DNA from: JAYFQE01 sp034927345
GTDB lineage: Bacteria; Bacillota; Clostridia; Saccharofermentanales; UBA5734
NCBI GenBank assembly: GCA_034927345.1
Contig: JAYFQE010000023.1
Coordinates: forward strand, 1 to 64,000
Direction of reading: 5' to 3'
DNA: 64,000 bases
Part shown: one piece after another, positions 8,356 through 17,634 of the stretch
How positions within the stretch are numbered: position 1 is the stretch's first letter
Layout: the number at the start of each line of letters is the position of its first letter
Program-made: the position numbers and the translations under genes
Notes under the pieces: generated by a model
Databases searched by the model: none
What the model saw: only the letters and a program-made list of their open reading frames with translations
Told to the model about the DNA's origin: nothing

Positions 8356-10162
8356 TTGATTGTTCCTCCATGTGTTCGTAGTGGTAGACTTTGGATTCAA
8401 GGAGCTTCTCCGTGACCAAGTCATCTTCGATGATTAGCTCGAAATCATCAGGACGTGATTCATCGAAATTGAGATCGGTCGTCGGTACATCATCGTTAGG
8501 CAGATAGGGCTTGTACCCACCATCCGTTGTCCAGGTCAGATTAGGATGTCCAAGCAGGTTGATTTTGCTGTCAATAATCGGCCTTTCCCCGCGGATAAAC
8601 AGTAGTGCCAAATCATTGTTCAGCAGCCGGACCTCATCCGGTGTCAGTAGCTCACGACCAGATTGCTGATAATTGGTCGAATAGTTGCCGTTTCGGCCCA
8701 TCGATTTGCCATAGGTGTTGGTGTCAATTGTCGCCTTACCAAGCAGCTTGCAGACATATTCGTGTGTTGACTGCTCGTTTCCGCCCAAATAGAGAAACTC
8801 ATCGCAGTTTCCGACGATGCTTTCCCAGCTGTCTTTGAAAAGGGCCTTGAGTTGAGCCAGATTCTGGATGATGATGCTGACTGATATTTCACGGCTGCGC
8901 ATCGTCGAGAGGATCTTCTCAAAGTCATCTGGTAATGCAACATTGGCGAACTCATCCATGACGGCATGGACATGGACCGGCAATCGCCCGCCATGCTGAT
9001 GATCAGCCAGGTAATACAGACTTTGAAAAGCCTGTGTGTATAGCATGCCAACCAGATAATTGAAGCTGGAATCATTGTCCGGGATCACGCAAAACAGCGC
9101 CACCTTTTTCAGTCCCAGGGACTCAAGATCCATCTCATCATATTGGGAGATCGTCGCAATCTGTTTCAGATTAAAGGCTGCCAACCGAACACCGACACTG
9201 ATCAAGATCGATTTGGCTGTTTTGCCAGCAGCCTGTTTATAGATGCTATATTGCTTAACCGCAATATGCTCCGGATCCTTCATCTGCAGCCGTTCAAACA
9301 GAAGATCCAGCGGGCTGAGGAAGTTTTCATCATCCTCACGTACCTCGGCGCTATTTAGCATCTCCATGACCATGGTAAAGTTCTGTTCTGCCACGGGTGC
9401 TTCATGAAACAGATAGAGCATCAACGCCTGCAGCAAAGCAGTTTCAGATTTTTCCCAGAATGGATCGGTGTTGCCAGCCGTCTTCGGTGTCGTATTCCGG
9501 ATCAGGTTGGTCACCAGTTTTAGAACATCCTTATCGTCCCGAATATAACGGAAAGGGTTGTAACAGAAGGAGTTGGCCATGTTGATCAGGTCAAAGACTT
9601 TAACTTCATAACCCTGTTGTTTCAGTAGGTGTCCGGTATCACGCAGCAGTTCGCCTTTAGGATCAGTGATCAGATAGGAGCAATTACTCTGCATCAGATT
9701 AGGCTTGGCATAGTAGCGGGTTTTGCCGGAGCCGGAACCGCCAACAACCAGGACATTCAGGTTGCGCCGGTGCTTGCGACTGCTCAGTCCTAACTGGAAA
9801 TGCTCAGTCAGAAGGATGTTCTGATTAAGAACTTTGTCCCGATAGCGGTGGCAGATTTGATATACCTTTCCCCATTGTGCCGATCCATGCTCTTCCTTGG
9901 GACGGCGATTCAAGCGCGTCGAGTAATAGATCCCAATGCCAAATAGATATGCGATTGTGAATAGAAGCATAAGTCGCGGCGTTTGGTATGTCCATGAGAG
10001 TAGATACGGATTTGAAAGCATTGAATTCAGGCTGTCGATCAGCTCAAGAATGTTTATTTTAGGGTGATAGCATTGGGCGACCAGTGCCGCCAACCAGAGA
10101 ACCGGTAACCAGAGGATCAGCCAGGCCAACCAGCTATAGCGATAGAAAGAATCATTTTTCAT
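8348..10162 (-). CDS. VirD4-like coupling protein (CD1115 family)
   Basis: A 604-residue TraG/TraD-type coupling ATPase that brings the relaxase-DNA complex to the secretion channel. Two N-terminal membrane helices (residues ~10-28 and ~60-80), Walker A VVGGSGSGKTRYY near residue 140, and Walker B VHAVMDEFANVALPDDF near residue 400. Length and order are typical. It heads the T4SS part of the operon, with ~250 noncoding bases and a strong hairpin ahead of it. Confidence 0.93.
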   Translation of the reverse strand: MKNDSFYRYSWLAWLILWLPVLWLAALVAQCYHPKINILELIDSLNSMLSNPYLLSWTYQTPRLMLLFTIAYLFGIGIYYSTRLNRRPKEEHGSAQWGKVYQICHRYRDKVLNQNILLTEHFQLGLSSRKHRRNLNVLVVGGSGSGKTRYYAKPNLMQSNCSYLITDPKGELLRDTGHLLKQQGYEVKVFDLINMANSFCYNPFRYIRDDKDVLKLVTNLIRNTTPKTAGNTDPFWEKSETALLQALMLYLFHEAPVAEQNFTMVMEMLNSAEVREDDENFLSPLDLLFERLQMKDPEHIAVKQYSIYKQAAGKTAKSILISVGVRLAAFNLKQIATISQYDEMDLESLGLKKVALFCVIPDNDSSFNYLVGMLYTQAFQSLYYLADHQHGGRLPVHVHAVMDEFANVALPDDFEKILSTMRSREISVSIIIQNLAQLKALFKDSWESIVGNCDEFLYLGGNEQSTHEYVCKLLGKATIDTNTYGKSMGRNGNYSTNYQQSGRELLTPDEVRLLNNDLALLFIRGERPIIDSKINLLGHPNLTWTTDGGYKPYLPNDDVPTTDLNFDESRPDDFELIIEDDLVTEKLLESKVYHYEHMEEQSNE

Positions 10163-10188
10163 TCAAATTCACCCTTTGAAGACAAACA

Positions 10189-10214
10189 AGCTCCGGGGCA
10201 CCACTCCCGGAGCT
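10189..10214 (-). terminator. GC-rich hairpin ahead of virD4
   Basis: Perfect 9-bp inverted repeat (AGCTCCGGG / CCCGGAGCT), 8-base loop, followed on the minus strand by TTGTTTGTC. It looks like a weak terminator or attenuator just 27 bases before the virD4 start. The 10163-10413 gap otherwise holds only a 20-codon plus-strand frame at 10234-10296 (MKKISIWLKSALLLASLTLE) behind GGAGGAGG, too short to call. Confidence 0.5.
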
Positions 10215-10413
10215 GTTCATTTGGAGGAGGAGAATGAAGAAAATCTCTATCTGGTTGAAGTCTGCTTTGCTGCTCGCTTCGTTGACACTAGAATAACAGC
10301 CGAACGTGTTCCATTTGCGGTGCCTGTGTGAAAAATATGAGAAGCATGACTGAAGAACTAGATTGCCTAATTCTCTGCTAACAATTTTGTCATTACCCGT
10401 CGGTAAGTCTCGC

Positions 10414-10605
10414 TCAGCGAGTTAAATCCGGATCCTTTTGCTGCCGTCTCTTTTGCTTCGCACGGATCATCTTCATCAGAACCTGATCGACCGCATCAAA
10501 GGGGCCTTTCTTGCGAACCAGATCGTTATGTTTGTCATATAGCGCATTGACGACAATGCCATGCTCCTGCTCGGTCAGCTTAACGATGCGCTCCTTTTCT
10601 CCCAT
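10414..10605 (-). CDS. small conserved-element protein, unknown
   Basis: A 63-residue charged protein starting MGEKERIVKLTEQEHG, basic at the C-terminus (RAKQKRRQQKD). The ATG at 10605 is chosen because the frame above it overlaps the end of the ArdC-like gene and shows a GATGAGG motif at the right distance; a longer frame to 10728 would overlap that gene by 110 bases. Position between ardC-like and virD4 suggests a DNA-processing accessory, but no function is recognised. Confidence 0.55.
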   Translation of the reverse strand: MGEKERIVKLTEQEHGIVVNALYDKHNDLVRKKGPFDAVDQVLMKMIRAKQKRRQQKDPDLTR

Positions 10606-10615
10606 CAGTAGCACC

Positions 10616-11536
10616 TCATCGGCTTTGCTCAGATGGTTTTCGAGTTTGCTTGGCGGTATCAGTATGTTCCAGATTTGCCAATCCGCGCTCAATCCTTGAG
10701 CTAACCATGTTGGCGGCCTGACGAGCATCGTTTAGGACCGCCCGCACGGCGATCGGATCACTTGGCCAATCGAAATTGCCGATTTTGTTCGAGTCGAATC
10801 CAATCGACTCATACCCGTAACGTTTCTGAATCAGGTACGATGCGCATATCCCGGCAAAGGTGATTCGGTCCCTGCCGATTTCGTCATGCTGCAGGCTTAG
10901 TGTCGCAATAGCCATTTCCCGCGAAAGAACATCGATCGCAACCGCATCGATTAGCTTACCATGAACACGAATGGTCTTCGATTCAGGATCATAAATGGCG
11001 CCGATTTCCGCTTCAACGATATCATCGGCAACAATTTTGACCGGCGACTGTGAAAAAAGCGCTCGTACCATTTGATCGGCCGGAACTGCAGAGACAGGAT
11101 CTGAAGGTGATGGCTCGCCGTGAGTCTGACTGATGTCAAAGACTCGACTGACTCGAAACGATGTACTTTCAGAACCATCGCTTCGCTTATAGTTGACCGG
11201 CGAGAGGATCTTGCAGCCAGCCTCTCCTCGCTTGACCGCCCGGCCCTGATCCCGCCAGTCATCAAAGGTCGCTAAACTAGTGACCGGTTCGCTGCGTTGG
11301 TCGAGAATCAGCAGAGCATTGCCTACACTGAGTGCCGGCAGGCTGGCTTGCAGATCCAAGTACGCCTGGAACCGGTCCGGGTTCTGGATTACCTGCATCG
11401 TTGCAGCATTCAGCTGTTGAAAGGTCTCTTCAAGCTCCTGGTGCTTTTGCTGTTTCCACTGTTCACAGTCAAAATCCTTGTTCGGAGCAGGATCAGAAGT
11501 GGTCTGGCTTTGAAGTGTCTGTTCGAGTGTGCTCAT
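10616..11536 (-). CDS. ArdC-like ssDNA-binding/antirestriction domain protein
   Basis: A 306-residue protein. Residues ~45-135 resemble the ArdC N-terminal fold (ALSVGNALLILDQ, then ATFDDWRDQGRAVKRGEAGCKIL), and the C-terminal half carries a domain with the SYLIQKRYGYE motif seen in clostridial element proteins. ArdC-type proteins bind single-stranded DNA and can protect entering DNA from restriction. No HExxH zinc site is visible, unlike full ArdC, so it is probably non-catalytic. GGGAGG ribosome binding site; downstream of pcfB in the mobilisation operon. Confidence 0.72.
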   Translation of the reverse strand: MSTLEQTLQSQTTSDPAPNKDFDCEQWKQQKHQELEETFQQLNAATMQVIQNPDRFQAYLDLQASLPALSVGNALLILDQRSEPVTSLATFDDWRDQGRAVKRGEAGCKILSPVNYKRSDGSESTSFRVSRVFDISQTHGEPSPSDPVSAVPADQMVRALFSQSPVKIVADDIVEAEIGAIYDPESKTIRVHGKLIDAVAIDVLSREMAIATLSLQHDEIGRDRITFAGICASYLIQKRYGYESIGFDSNKIGNFDWPSDPIAVRAVLNDARQAANMVSSRIERGLANLEHTDTAKQTRKPSEQSR

Positions 11537-11542
11537 CTTTTC

Positions 11543-12166
11543 TTACCTCCCTGGCTTTGTTTTGGCTGAATGGGTGGGTCTAAGCATATTCGGCCGACTA
11601 ATGGCAGGCCGGTCTTTCTTTAGTCGATTTTTGATCTGCTTCAATTGTTCGCGAACGGAAGGGCGGTCATCGGTTCTGACGGATTCGTCGTTGCCGGGCA
11701 AAGAATTCCCGGACCGAGAGCCGGTCGTCCGCCCCTTCGTAGGGTTTGTCTGTGCCTGATCACGATCAAGCGTCGCCGTGATCTCCCCGACATCGTAGCT
11801 GGCGATTTTCAGACGCTCCAGGGCACGGCTGACCTTGGATGCATCTTCGGCTTTCACCATCAAGTCGACCAGCCCATCTGGATTCCTTTTGTCGCGCAAG
11901 GCCGTGAACAGGATGCCGTAGGTTTTTGACAACCGGGCAAATTCATGGAGTTGACTGGTGTTGATCTGGAACACTTTCAGTTCTTTACCGTCTTTGAGCA
12001 TCCGGATTAGTCGCGTCTTGCCGCGGGTCTTTTTATTGTCCTTGGATAATGCGGTCAGATAATTGACCAGGCTCATGGTGGCTCGTCCGGATAGCCGGAC
12101 CGCCATCTCACTGAACCGCAGGCTGTATTCGACCATACGGTCAGCGGTTTCACCGCCGTTGATCAT
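11543..12166 (-). CDS. PcfB family protein (DUF3801), relaxosome accessory
   Basis: A 207-residue protein starting MINGGETADRMVEYSL. The first ~145 residues match DUF3801/PcfB proteins, which help recruit the relaxosome to the coupling protein; the tail is basic, polar and low in complexity. The ATG at 12166 has GGAGGGAC and overlaps the relaxase end by 17 bases, so a longer frame to 12265 is rejected. Order relaxase-pcfB-ardC-like matches related clostridial elements. Confidence 0.78.
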   Translation of the reverse strand: MINGGETADRMVEYSLRFSEMAVRLSGRATMSLVNYLTALSKDNKKTRGKTRLIRMLKDGKELKVFQINTSQLHEFARLSKTYGILFTALRDKRNPDGLVDLMVKAEDASKVSRALERLKIASYDVGEITATLDRDQAQTNPTKGRTTGSRSGNSLPGNDESVRTDDRPSVREQLKQIKNRLKKDRPAISRPNMLRPTHSAKTKPGR

Positions 12167-13592
12167 GGGGATGTCCCTCCTTTTGAGTTTGTTGTTGTGT
12201 TGATTGTTCTTGCCGGATTTGCTTGAGCTTACCGGCCATCTCCAGTGATCGACGCTGGATATCATTGCATAGCGACAGTTCCCGACGGCATCGTCGGATC
12301 TGTTGCGTGATGCCTTGGGATTTTTCTTTCAGCTCGTTTGTGGAATTGTCACTGATATCTACTTTGATCTGCAGCTGAAGTCCTTTACGTTCGGACATCA
12401 GGTGAACAACCTGGTCACCCAGTGTTTGCTTGTATTGAAGCAGATCCGCGTATGTGCTCAGGCGCTTGTCCGTGATCAATCTAAATTCAGTAGTGATTTT
12501 ATCGAGATATCGGATGTCCTCCCGCAGTAAAAAATGCGTCCGTCTGGTTGACGAACACGGTCGCAGAGAGCCCATTTGGATTAGGTATCGGATATATAGC
12601 GGCATGTAGCCTTTTCGCTTTTTATAATAAGGTATGTGCCGAAATGATTGGATTGGACGGCGTATCTTCAAAGGTTGATAGATCCGCAGATTTCTTTTTG
12701 ATGAATCCAGATTATTCTCTGTTTTCGCGTCTTGTTGATTGGCTTGATTAGTAGGATCCGGACTCGCCTGTTCCTGATTTAGCAGCCGCTGCCGAATAGC
12801 ATCTTCCGAATAATCATCACCCAAGCTGCGCAAGCGAATGAACCGCTCTTTACCGGGAGGACGGACGGCAACATGCTTGACGCCTGTTTTGACATCATAA
12901 CCCTTCTCTTTCAACCCAGTCACGAATTGGCTCCAGACAGCGGCTCTGCTGATGACTTCCTCGACATCCTGTTTGATCAAACCACGCCAGGTCGGCTTAT
13001 CAGACTTCTCAGCTTGCCATTCGGGATGAGATCGTGTTGCTCGACCGTCTGGCGGATCTCGAATAACTGATAGACCATGCTGCTCGCAAAGTTGATCAGA
13101 TAAGGTTCGCATCTGAACAAAATAGCTTTCGCAGGTCGAATGGAATTTCTTGCCGTCCAGGAAAGACACGGAGTTGATCACGAAATGATTATGAATATGC
13201 TCCTTGTCGACATGTGTCGCCACAACCACCTGAAAACGGTCGCCCCATAATTGCTGGGCAAACTGGTTGCCAATTCGATGCGCCGTTTGCGGATCTGTTT
13301 CACCCGGCTTGAAGGATTGATAGGCATGATAGGCTGTCCGCCCATCAAGCTTGTCAAATCGCTGTTTGGTGATGATCATTTGCTGCCTGGCGATGGTTGG
13401 CTCACAGTTAATGCCACTGACAAGATACTGTTGTTCAGTTTTGCTGGGATTGACCGCATAATCCATGACATCTTTAAGAGACTGTATATCTTGATTGCTG
13501 AAAGTGCTCAAATCAGTTTTGTCAGGATTTGAAACATAGCGGATGACTTTGGAAATGTTACCGTTGATCGGCCAGATGGATGTTGTTGCCAT
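12150..13592 (-). CDS. MOBP-type relaxase / mobilisation nuclease
   Basis: A 480-residue relaxase that nicks oriT and pilots the strand. N-terminal nuclease domain with a tyrosine-bearing start region (ISKVIRYVSNP), and the metal-binding histidine cluster HVDKEHIHNHFVINS near residue 133. The C-terminal part is charged and predicted coiled coil. Start ATG 13592 (MATTSIWP) follows GGGGACAT; a further ATG lies at 13607. Plus-strand cargo (13.8-17.2 kb) separates it from mobC, which is usually adjacent. Confidence 0.9.
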   Translation of the reverse strand: MATTSIWPINGNISKVIRYVSNPDKTDLSTFSNQDIQSLKDVMDYAVNPSKTEQQYLVSGINCEPTIARQQMIITKQRFDKLDGRTAYHAYQSFKPGETDPQTAHRIGNQFAQQLWGDRFQVVVATHVDKEHIHNHFVINSVSFLDGKKFHSTCESYFVQMRTLSDQLCEQHGLSVIRDPPDGRATRSHPEWQAEKSDKPTWRGLIKQDVEEVISRAAVWSQFVTGLKEKGYDVKTGVKHVAVRPPGKERFIRLRSLGDDYSEDAIRQRLLNQEQASPDPTNQANQQDAKTENNLDSSKRNLRIYQPLKIRRPIQSFRHIPYYKKRKGYMPLYIRYLIQMGSLRPCSSTRRTHFLLREDIRYLDKITTEFRLITDKRLSTYADLLQYKQTLGDQVVHLMSERKGLQLQIKVDISDNSTNELKEKSQGITQQIRRCRRELSLCNDIQRRSLEMAGKLKQIRQEQSTQQQTQKEGHPHDQRR

Positions 13593-13750
13593 TATTGATG
13601 TCCCCATGATTTATGAAAAAATTGGTTCATGTCAAAGAGATAGAGATCCAACGGAGTATATTATGTCTAATATTGCGAATATTTTACAAATTTTCGAATA
13701 ATAATCTTGATTTTACCAATTTTAGGTGTAAGATAGAAATACGGATGACC

Positions 13751-13794
13751 AATGTCATGGTGTTATGATCAATGTATCTTAGCAACATGACATT
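13751..13794. repeat. 9-bp inverted repeat upstream of rloA
   Basis: AATGTCATG (13751-13759) and CATGACATT (13786-13794), a perfect inverted repeat with 26 bases between, lying just before the rloA start at 13812. It could be an operator or a terminus of the cargo block. The rest of 13608-13750 is very AT-rich and shows no gene. Confidence 0.4.
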
Positions 13795-13811
13795 ATGAAC
13801 GGAGTGATGAT

Positions 13812-15107
13812 ATGCTCATCCAATTCAGTGTCGAAAATTATAAATCGTTCAAAGAGAAAGCTGTTCTAAGCTTGGTTCCAAGCAAGGATTCAAGTCATGA
13901 GAACAATATTTCTGTTCTGGATTCTGCAGAACAAGTTTTAAATACTATAGCCATTTACGGAGCAAACGCGGCGGGCAAGACTAACCTTTTCAAGGCTTTC
14001 ACGACTGCGATCCTCATGATTCGCAAATCAAATCAGCTGCAAAAGAACGATCGACTAGAAGGCATCGTACCCTTTCTTTTTGACAAGTCGATGGCTGATC
14101 AACCAACAAGTTTTGAATTTGTGTTTGTGAACGAAGGTACAAAGTATATTTATGGATTCTCTGCGACTCAGATTGAAATCATCTCCGAGTATCTGTATGC
14201 CTATTACACTGCAAAGCCAACCACGATTTTCGAGCGCGATGAGCGATCTGAAATTAAGTTCAAATTCCCGAAAGATAAGCGGATGCTGGACCAAGTGGCC
14301 GAAAAGAACACTCCGAACAAACTGTTTATTTCTACGGCTACAGCCTGGAATTATAGCCGAACAGAGCCAGCATATAATTGGTTTGAAAAAGGCATCAATA
14401 CGTATCCGGAATACGCGTTGCTGCACCAAATAGCATTTGATCGCTTTGAAACTGATGATCAAAGCCAAACTCATCAGTTTGTCATCGATCTGCTGAAGGA
14501 ATCAGATATCAATATTCACGATTATTTGATCAAATCCGAACCAATGAGTGAGCAGGATATGATGCAGGTCTTTGGACCGTTGTTTCAGGTCGCAAAGGGT
14601 TCAAAGATGCTGGAAGCCAAGAAACGAGATGTCTTCATGGACCACCTCATAACAAATAGCGATGGTTCGACCAATATATTTCAGCTCGGCATTGCTGACG
14701 AGTCACAGGGGACTGCGAACTTGTTTTTGCTAGCACCAATTCTAATGCATGCCCTATCTACTGGCGAAACTGTTGTGATTGACGAGATCGAGCGAAGTTT
14801 GCATCCGCTGTTAGTCAAGCATGTGATCAGTTATTTCAACGACCCTGATCGCAATCCCAACCATGCTCAGCTCATTTTTAACACCCACAATCTCGAGTTG
14901 ATGTCGCTGGATATTTTCCGCCGAGACCAGATTTACTTCGTTGACAAGTCCGGCAAAACGGGGGCCTCCGAGCTTTATTCTCTGGATGAATTTTCGGTTC
15001 GGGCTGAAGAAAATATCAAGAAAGGCTACCTGTTGGGTCGATTTGGTGCCATACCTTCGATTTTAGAGGGTTATGCCGGTGTTATACCCGAGGATATAAC
15101 AACGTGA
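13812..15107 (+). CDS. rloA: RloA-like AAA ATPase (AbiL-type defence)
   Basis: A 431-residue AAA15-type ATPase starting MLIQFSVENYKSFKEK. Walker A GANAAGKTNLF near residue 54, Walker B TVVIDEIERSLHP near residue 320, and a nearby downstream histidine (NTHNLELM). With RloB it forms the RloAB pair, related to lactococcal AbiLi/AbiLii, an abortive-infection system. The next gene overlaps by 4 bases (GTGA), so they are coupled. Start is ATG at 13812 with GGAGTG. Plus strand, against the backbone direction, in the gap between relaxase and mobC. Confidence 0.83.
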   Translation: MLIQFSVENYKSFKEKAVLSLVPSKDSSHENNISVLDSAEQVLNTIAIYGANAAGKTNLFKAFTTAILMIRKSNQLQKNDRLEGIVPFLFDKSMADQPTSFEFVFVNEGTKYIYGFSATQIEIISEYLYAYYTAKPTTIFERDERSEIKFKFPKDKRMLDQVAEKNTPNKLFISTATAWNYSRTEPAYNWFEKGINTYPEYALLHQIAFDRFETDDQSQTHQFVIDLLKESDINIHDYLIKSEPMSEQDMMQVFGPLFQVAKGSKMLEAKKRDVFMDHLITNSDGSTNIFQLGIADESQGTANLFLLAPILMHALSTGETVVIDEIERSLHPLLVKHVISYFNDPDRNPNHAQLIFNTHNLELMSLDIFRRDQIYFVDKSGKTGASELYSLDEFSVRAEENIKKGYLLGRFGAIPSILEGYAGVIPEDITT

Positions 15108-15727
15108 ATCGGCGTTTTGGCGACAAACCCAGGGGAACCGGCAGCAGAAAACGCAAGCCGGTCATGTTTCTATCCCTTGAAGGTAATAACAAAACTGAGA
15201 AGCTATACCTCCAATCGCTTAATAAGGATCTTGGCGAAAAGTATGCCCTTATTTTTTCTTCAAGCCGTGTAACTGATCTACCAAATATGTGGACAGCGCT
15301 GCATGACCTGATGCGTGGATCATTCAGTTCGGAAGACGGCGATAAGGCTTATTGTCTGTGTGACCGTGATTATGAACCCCATAAACTGGAGCGACTAAAA
15401 GTAATAAAACAAGAATCTCGGCGAAGCCAGGCAAAACTGATTGTCTCTAACCCTTGTTTCGAGATCTGGATTTTGAACCACTTCAGATATTCGACTAAAT
15501 CATATCCTACAGGCCGAGAACTGATGGGGGATTTGTGTAGCTTCGTTCCTTGCTACGAAAAGAACAGAGATTATTACACAGTGCATCTGAAGTCCAAAAC
15601 GCTGGATGCTATCAGAAATTCGATCCGCCAAATTGAACAGATCAGCGGGGATAGTCCGCCGGATAGTTTTATTCCAGAGAATCCAGGGACTGAGGTTTAT
15701 GAGATCGTTCAGGCAATTCATGTATGA
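15104..15727 (+). CDS. rloB: RloB family protein
   Basis: A 207-residue RloB. It shows the conserved N-terminal ETG-like segment (FLSLEGNNKTEKLYL; here EGNNKTE), the acidic patch AYCLCDRDYEPH near residue 85, and SNPCFEIWILNHF near residue 117. The family is thought to be a Toprim-like nuclease effector partner of RloA. GTG start overlaps the rloA stop. Length is normal for the family. Confidence 0.85.
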   Translation: MNRRFGDKPRGTGSRKRKPVMFLSLEGNNKTEKLYLQSLNKDLGEKYALIFSSSRVTDLPNMWTALHDLMRGSFSSEDGDKAYCLCDRDYEPHKLERLKVIKQESRRSQAKLIVSNPCFEIWILNHFRYSTKSYPTGRELMGDLCSFVPCYEKNRDYYTVHLKSKTLDAIRNSIRQIEQISGDSPPDSFIPENPGTEVYEIVQAIHV

Positions 15728-15743
15728 AAGGAATGATTAACGG

Positions 15744-17183
15744 GTGTTCCGAGCAAAAATCGAAAGTGAGACGATTGACCTGATCCGTCAACAGGATACG
15801 GATTTACGTTTGCTGGAAGAGATCAAAAATTCGAGAGCAAAAAGAATTCAGTTGAAATGTACTGCATGTAATGAACCGATCCATTTGCGATATGGTGATA
15901 TCAGAATTCCCCATTTTGCCCACATCGACAGGCAAGCCAAGGATTGTCCGTATTTATCCTTCCCAGCTGGATTTCATAAAAGAGCTCAAGCACTGACTAT
16001 GTTCATCGCTGATTATGTGACTAAAACATATCCAGATGCGCAGTGTGACGCTGAAGTATATTTTAATGATTACGAAATCTTTTTCCATCTGCAAGTCAGA
16101 TTTTCCCAGGGACAGGTTTTGGTATTTCGCTTTCGCAGAAAAAATCCTGAGGAAAAGGAATGGCGTGAAGTTCCAGCCACTGAAGTCATTCCTGGAGCTA
16201 AGACAATTTTTATTATTGTTGGAAATCCAGACAAGAATCGTTTTACTGCCGAAATGTATAGGGATTTAGTCGACCCATCATCGTCTGAAATTCCGCCATT
16301 TATTTACTTCTCAAATAGTAACATGCATATAATGGATTGGCAGACACGTATCGTTTATGACTTTTCACCTGATAAATTTGCTTTCACTCCGGATGGCCAG
16401 GTCTATGTAATTCCAGAACCAAGTCGGAGTCTGTATGAACCATCCGAAGAAACAAGGATTTCTGCCAAATCCGATAACGATGATGATTTAGAAGATAACG
16501 ATGATGAAAATGATGAAGATGATGATTCAATTGATTTTGATAGCTTGCCAGGCAATGATGAGCAGGATCAAAATCAAGTATGGATAAGCGACGATCAGCT
16601 AAGTCGTCTTTATCAATCGCAATACTCAAAATATCAGCAATCAATGCAAACAGATAGTCCCTCACAGAACTTCGAACCCCACATTACCACAGAAGCAATT
16701 CCAACTAAAGCGAATCACCCTGTATCAGGAAAATATCTGTGTGGCCATGCTGGTAATTTCTCTGTTTACTGTTTTGAATCTGATATAGATGCGGAGACAC
16801 GGAAATTGTTTGATCGAGTCTGTCCAGCTTGCAGTGCTGGCACAAATTACGATGAAGACAAAGCAATACTTGATCGGCTTATGAACGGTCCTCCCAAACT
16901 ATATGGCTCAAACAAACAAATTGACTGGGTTAAGCGAATTCAGCAAGAGAAGCTTTATAATCCAATCAGGATCGACTGTGGTTGTACTCAGCTATCAGAT
17001 ATCGTCGATTATATTCAAGAAATGCATGCATCATTCACACGGATGGAGAGTCTGCGATGGTATCTTGCATTTGCTCACATTCTGGTAGAAAAGACATCGG
17101 TTCAATGGTGGATAGATCATCGAGACGATCCTATTAACGCATATCTCAAGGAAACAAACCAACTGCCGACAAGGCTTATTTAG
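15744..17183 (+). CDS. CoiA-like zinc-finger protein, possible third RloAB component
   Basis: A 479-residue protein. Residues ~30-70 look like the CoiA N-terminal zinc finger: CTACNEPIHLRYGD then HFAHIDRQAKDCPYL. A CoiA-type nuclease-like region follows (HKRAQALTMFIADYV), but the acidic/lysine catalytic residues are hard to place. Residues ~240-275 are almost all Asp/Glu/Asn. The C-terminal half has a second possible metal site (LCGHAG ... VCPACSAG) and ends with TSVQWWIDHRDD. The GTG start is 16 bases after rloB with AAAGGA, implying co-transcription. CoiA assists processing of incoming DNA in transformation; a defence role here is inference. Confidence 0.6.
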   Translation: MFRAKIESETIDLIRQQDTDLRLLEEIKNSRAKRIQLKCTACNEPIHLRYGDIRIPHFAHIDRQAKDCPYLSFPAGFHKRAQALTMFIADYVTKTYPDAQCDAEVYFNDYEIFFHLQVRFSQGQVLVFRFRRKNPEEKEWREVPATEVIPGAKTIFIIVGNPDKNRFTAEMYRDLVDPSSSEIPPFIYFSNSNMHIMDWQTRIVYDFSPDKFAFTPDGQVYVIPEPSRSLYEPSEETRISAKSDNDDDLEDNDDENDEDDDSIDFDSLPGNDEQDQNQVWISDDQLSRLYQSQYSKYQQSMQTDSPSQNFEPHITTEAIPTKANHPVSGKYLCGHAGNFSVYCFESDIDAETRKLFDRVCPACSAGTNYDEDKAILDRLMNGPPKLYGSNKQIDWVKRIQQEKLYNPIRIDCGCTQLSDIVDYIQEMHASFTRMESLRWYLAFAHILVEKTSVQWWIDHRDDPINAYLKETNQLPTRLI

Positions 17184-17526
17184 ATGTGCTTGTCCCTTCA
17201 ATTGTGTTTTGAATTATCAGAATAAGTTTGAGCAAGTTCTGATAATTATCGACGTACCAAGTTGATTCAATTAGTCCAAGAGAGTTGGCTTTTGTGGCTA
17301 TCTGATTGATGTTCTTCCCGATCGCCATCAATTGTCGAATCATCTCATGGTATTCAATCGGTGGTACAGCCTTGACCTGATAACCAGTAATAATCTTGCG
17401 TAGCAGCTTTTCTTGTGGCAAACCTGATTGTTGAACAAGCCTATGAAGATGCCCAAGCTCGTGTTCATTCAGCCGGACCAGAACACCATGCTTTCGATTT
17501 CTGATAGTAAGCACCTCCATATACAA
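17176..17526 (-). CDS. mobC: MobC-like relaxosome accessory protein
   Basis: About 116 residues. A ribbon-helix-helix-like N-terminus (VLVRLNEHELGHLHRLVQQSGL) is followed by the typical MobC segment (PPIEYHEMIRQLMAIGKNINQIATKAN). MobC proteins bind near oriT and help the relaxase melt and nick DNA. The start is uncertain: TTG at 17526 is used, with an ATG two codons later and a GGAGGTG inside the frame. Its stop overlaps the CoiA-like stop on the other strand by 8 bases, so the cargo block ends exactly here. Confidence 0.8.
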   Translation of the reverse strand: MYMEVLTIRNRKHGVLVRLNEHELGHLHRLVQQSGLPQEKLLRKIITGYQVKAVPPIEYHEMIRQLMAIGKNINQIATKANSLGLIESTWYVDNYQNLLKLILIIQNTIEGTSTSK

Positions 17527-17634
17527 CGGGTCTTAGGGTTCCCCTAACAAGACAGCCTTTGGCTAGCCAAAGGCGATGCTTGCTAAGAATCGAATCCCCT
17601 TGCCTCTTGAGAGAAGGTGGGATTCGACTGGCCG
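17527..17634. other. palindrome-rich oriT candidate
   Basis: A noncoding stretch between radC and mobC with three inverted repeats: TTAGGG / CCCTAA with a 3-base loop (17532-17546); a perfect 20-bp palindrome GCCTTTGGC..GCCAAAGGC (17555-17574); and TCGAATCCC / GGGATTCGA (17590-17598 and 17619-17627). Such arrays beside mobC are the usual place for oriT. They could alternatively be a terminator and attenuator of the operon. Inference from position and structure. Confidence 0.5.

Noticed and set aside
10234..10296. A 20-codon plus-strand gene with a good ribosome binding site
   Set aside because: Hydrophobic and well spaced, but far too short to separate from chance; recorded with the hairpin entry.
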